Below are positions 33,301-35,050 of a DNA stretch of 35,050 nt, piece by piece. The notes under the pieces are model-generated. The model searched no databases. It was not told the DNA's origin and was given only the letters and a program-made list of their open reading frames with translations. How positions within the stretch are numbered: position 1 is the first letter of the stretch; each line of letters starts with the position of its first letter. Origin of the DNA: Chloroflexota bacterium (GTDB lineage Bacteria > Chloroflexota > Anaerolineae > B4-G1); contig JAAZAN010000320.1 in assembly GCA_012514315.1 (NCBI GenBank), forward strand, positions 1-35,050. Reading direction: 5' to 3'. The translations under genes were made by a program, and so were the position numbers.

Positions 33301-34029
33301 CAGGCCGCCGAATGTCAGTGCTGACCGAGTGGCGAATCCCATGGGGTAGATGGCGGATATCGTATCCTTGCCAAAGGGCACGATATAGGTATCGTACCCC
33401 ATTTCGACCCCTTCCTCGCGCAGTTGATCGATGATGGACCGGCCGTTTACGTTGCCGCAGAGAAACGTCAGGATATTCCTTCGCTGCAACTCACGCACAA
33501 TATGGACTGCAGCTTCGTTGGAATGGGCGGCCCCGACGACAGCCGCGAAACCCGGCATGCGCCCATCGACCAACTGGATGCCCCAGGACCGGAGCTGGAT
33601 GTCGTCGATCGGACCATTCAGATGTCCCCCATCCAGCTCAGGGTACTCTGTGCTACCCGTCAGCTCGAGACCTGGATACCGCTCTGGCTGATCCCCGTTG
33701 ACAAAGCGCACCGCCTCGATGATCTCAGCCGCCAGCAGTGTTGCCATACCGGAATCCAGCGTCTCACCCAAATAGGGGACCCACAGCCTCTCGTCCGGCA
33801 GAGGGTGCAACAGCCTCGCCGCGTGCTCCAGCACCGAGGGCATATCCCCCAGTGTGGTCACCTTATGATCCAGCATACCGTAGATCACCGGCAGATAGTA
33901 CGCCGTATTCGGGAATGCAACAGGGGTATCAGGCCCCTTCTCGGCGAGTGCCCTCTTGAGCATAGCATCCGCTTCAGCCACCAAGGCGTTAGCGCCGCGA
34001 ATAGCTCGCGTTGCGATATAGCGTGACAT
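30313..34029 (-). CDS. acsB-acsD: fused acetyl-CoA synthase (AcsB) and corrinoid protein small subunit (AcsD)
   Basis: A 1238-residue protein. Residues 1 to about 755 are a bacterial-type acetyl-CoA synthase including the N-terminal CODH-contacting domain. All A-cluster ligands are present: C532, C535, C544 and C554 for the [4Fe-4S] part (C-x2-C-x8-C-x9-C as in Moorella), and C621-G-C623 for the distal nickel. Residues about 756-905 (nt 31315-31764) are an Ala/Pro/Glu-rich linker with one predicted helix (838-867). Residues about 906-1238 are AcsD, the TIM-barrel small subunit, recognisable by KEKWTGKVREITLGA, GGTRSKEVIVGG, DPTCAGVGYGMEYGYSVMER and TVGYEAW. In Moorella these are separate proteins of 729 and 323 residues. 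The frame is uninterrupted. ATG has GGGGAGG 10 nt upstream and lies 22 bp after acsA. Confidence 0.95.
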   Translation of the reverse strand: MSRYIATRAIRGANALVAEADAMLKRALAEKGPDTPVAFPNTAYYLPVIYGMLDHKVTTLGDMPSVLEHAARLLHPLPDERLWVPYLGETLDSGMATLLAAEIIEAVRFVNGDQPERYPGLELTGSTEYPELDGGHLNGPIDDIQLRSWGIQLVDGRMPGFAAVVGAAHSNEAAVHIVRELQRRNILTFLCGNVNGRSIIDQLREEGVEMGYDTYIVPFGKDTISAIYPMGFATRSALTFGGLKAGQWREILIYNKFRVFAFVLALGEVDDLKYAAAAGAISYGFPTIADTIIPEILPTGVTRYEHVVSMPWNEIAGDTEEERAAKLVQQCIEIRGVKVKITEVPIPVSYGSAFEGEVVRRADMRVEFGGKSSRAFEYLHMAPMDRVEDGKIEIVGTGFEDVEEAGSMDLGIVVEVAGRKMQEDFEPVLERQFHYFVNGASGIQHIGQRDITWIRISKTAADKGFNLRHFGEILYARLHADFGAIVDKVQVRLITDPEQHAEWLAKARVAYDYRNQRLANLTDDAVDLFYDCTLCQSFAPTHVCIVSPQRLGLCGAYNWLDCKASFEINPTGPNQPVPKGEVIDPVKGYWTGTNETAVKNSQGTVPEVAMYSIMENPMTACGCFECIVMYIPEVEGVMVVSREDSSMTPAGMTFSTLAGVAGGGLQTPGVMGVGKFYLTSPKFISADGGFKRIVWMSSFLKESMVSEFAAVAEREGVPDLIDRIADERSVTSVDELEKWIKEHNHPVLEMGQMQAASGAEEPKPTPVPAAVEKKAAAETVTAPTVSPAEAGAPRAAEPVPVAPSSAISRAEPVPAAQPEARPAAAAVTGPVAIPGDADVQQIAEISAGIVINSFRRALEAALRELGGTPPPVSVREGAKTPPVAAAEHVAVQAEAATIEEPGIERRELPMVPAWSVDAEAGFEFVKEKWTGKVREITLGAVSANGGTRSKEVIVGGQTAMPFLEFEGAIPHRPVVAVEIQDRKPDDWSPLLVQAWGTAMDDPGEWARAAADAGADLLALQLSLTGRDGNPNTASNARAVVRDVLQACGLPLIVLGPGQVDADNDLLIAVAEEAAGERLVLGVCEEKNYRTIVAAALANNQLVIARTAMDVNLAKQLNILISDMGLSLDRILMDPTCAGVGYGMEYGYSVMERLRLAALQGDSMTQLPMMVTVGYEAWRQKESKVGQGVPESWGDWKERALNWETVTAAALVESGADIVVLRHPESIRRTHVMINELIG

Positions 34030-34051
34030 TGTGTAGTATCCTCCCCAGCCT

Positions 34052-35050
34052 CTACTCTACGCCATAGGCGGCTGCGATGCGGGCTTCGAGTGGCAGCTCC
34101 AGTAGTTCCGGCATCCGCCGGTCTCCGCTGCGGCCCCACTTGGTCGCGTCGTATTCCGGCAGACCCAGTGCCGCTCGTTTCCTATCGATGTGTTCGATAG
34201 TGCGGCGGACGATCTCGTCCGGATCCTCAAGGAACTCCAGCTTCCCGCCAAGACGCTCCTCCCAGTCCTCAGACATAATCTGGAGGACCCGTTCACTGCC
34301 GGAGACCGGTCCGGTGCTTCCGCCCAGGATGACGTAGGCGCCAGAGGCGACGCAGTATGATGCGATCGAGAGCGCTTTCTCGCTCATCCATTCCGGCGCC
34401 ATACCGACAGCCGGGATATCTGCGATGTCCTCGCCCAAACCACCCTCGGTCGCCATCTGAGACAGCACCGTGAGAATTCGGGAGTTATCCACGCAGGAAC
34501 CCATGTGGAGCACCGGCGGTATACCCACCGTCTCACAGACCTCTCGCAGACCTGGTCCGGCCACCTCGAGCGCTGTCTCCGGCGTCATAAAACCGGCCTT
34601 GGCACTGGCAATGGCGCCACACCCTGTCTCGACCACCAGTATGTCGTTTCTCAGGAACTGCTCTACCAGGAAGTTGTGCAGCATATCGTGACACACCCGG
34701 GCATTGTTGCAGCCGATGTTCGCCACGACTCCCCGGATGCGACCCGCCGCAATCGCGTCATTCAAAGGACGCAACGACCCACGGTAGAATCCGCCGAGCG
34801 CATAGTCAATGTACTCGTGTGAGAATCCAGGCACCATCGGATTGCGAAGCGGTGGAATGAAGACCTCACCCCGTCTCTCATATTGCTCGATAGCTCGTCG
34901 GATGATATCCTTGGCAATATCGAGCGCTCTGCGCTCATCGAACTCGATATGTGTAGCCCCCTCGATCTTAGCCTTTGGCGAAGTCGTGATCAGCTCAGTG
35001 TGATAACGTTCGGCGATCGGGGCCAGGCCCTGCATGATGCACTGCACGTC
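34052..35050 (-). CDS. acsA: carbon monoxide dehydrogenase catalytic subunit, C-terminal half (cut by window edge)
   Basis: About 332 residues of a Ni-Fe CODH, open to the right edge; some 320-340 N-terminal residues with the B and D clusters lie outside. The enzyme reduces CO2 to CO at the C-cluster. Cluster ligands are seen in NIGCNNAR, ETGCGAIA, MGSCVDNS and SYCVASGAYVILGG, matching the known C-cluster Cys positions. VAGPGLREVCE and GMAPEWMSEKA are also typical. The gene directly precedes acsB-acsD, so it is the ACS-bound CODH (AcsA) rather than a stand-alone CooS. The first ATG visible, near 35047, is internal and not the start. Confidence 0.96.
   Translation of the reverse strand, partial: DVQCIMQGLAPIAERYHTELITTSPKAKIEGATHIEFDERRALDIAKDIIRRAIEQYERRGEVFIPPLRNPMVPGFSHEYIDYALGGFYRGSLRPLNDAIAAGRIRGVVANIGCNNARVCHDMLHNFLVEQFLRNDILVVETGCGAIASAKAGFMTPETALEVAGPGLREVCETVGIPPVLHMGSCVDNSRILTVLSQMATEGGLGEDIADIPAVGMAPEWMSEKALSIASYCVASGAYVILGGSTGPVSGSERVLQIMSEDWEERLGGKLEFLEDPDEIVRRTIEHIDRKRAALGLPEYDATKWGRSGDRRMPELLELPLEARIAAAYGVE

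Noticed and set aside
1..35050. mobile elements, CRISPR arrays or phage genes
   Set aside because: I looked for transposase or integrase domains, terminal repeats and regularly spaced direct repeats and found none; gene order is compact and functionally coherent.

Overview
The window comes from an anaerobic bacterium that carries the Wood-Ljungdahl (reductive acetyl-CoA) pathway. The ACS is of the bacterial type, with an N-terminal CODH-contacting region. The C1 carrier enzymes are tetrahydrofolate enzymes (FolD, MetF/MetV, AcsE). LexA control of uvrB uses a GAAC-N4-GTTC box, the type known from Gram-positive bacteria. The L,D-transpeptidase combines VanW-type/PG-binding, LysM and YkuD domains. 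A Chloroflexota affiliation (Anaerolineae or Dehalococcoidia-like) fits best, but this is inference: the window has no rRNA or ribosomal protein to settle it. I see no insertion sequence, phage gene or CRISPR array.

Layout. Positions 1-5380 are ordinary housekeeping sequence: a possible gene end at the left edge, tRNA-Phe(GAA) on the minus strand with a clear promoter and a terminator-like hairpin, a cation diffusion facilitator (plus), an L,D-transpeptidase (minus, overlapping the previous gene tail to tail), and uvrB (plus) with a -10 box followed directly by a LexA operator. From 5390 to the right edge, nearly 30 kb, every gene lies on the minus strand, so transcription runs right to left.

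Minus-strand order of transcription: acsA (CODH, cut by the window edge), a fused acsB-acsD, acsC, the corrinoid-protein reductive activator, cooC, acsE, folD, a CBS-ACT protein and a GNAT acetyltransferase. A terminator-like hairpin (22693-22722) and a promoter (22644-22671) then separate a second block: hdrA2, mvhD2, hdrA1 (very large, with a glutamate-synthase-small-subunit/NfnB-like NAD(P)H module inside), a selenocysteine-type mvhD1, metV, metF, a fused hdrC-hdrB, and a second cooC. Two-subunit class I fumarase (fumA, fumB) and a four-subunit 2-oxoacid:ferredoxin oxidoreductase (korD, A, B, C) follow.

How it works together. FolD and MetF/MetV carry the methyl branch to methyl-tetrahydrofolate. 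AcsE passes the methyl group to the corrinoid protein AcsC plus AcsD. CODH (AcsA) supplies CO, and ACS (AcsB) joins methyl, CO and CoA. The activator keeps the corrinoid in the Co(I) state, and the CooC ATPases mature nickel sites. The HdrA/MvhD/HdrCB proteins beside metVF resemble the MetVF-HdrABC-MvhD complex of Moorella and suggest that methylene-THF reduction is coupled to electron bifurcation or confurcation. KOR and fumarase link acetyl-CoA to part of a reductive or oxidative TCA route.

Most unusual points: (1) an in-frame UGA in mvhD1 that aligns exactly with a Cys of its paralogue mvhD2 and is followed by a SECIS-like hairpin; (2) an AcsB-AcsD fusion joined by a ~150-residue Ala/Pro-rich linker; (3) HdrA1 with an internal NAD(P)H-type flavoprotein module; (4) an in-frame TAA that cuts off HdrA1's last 234 residues.
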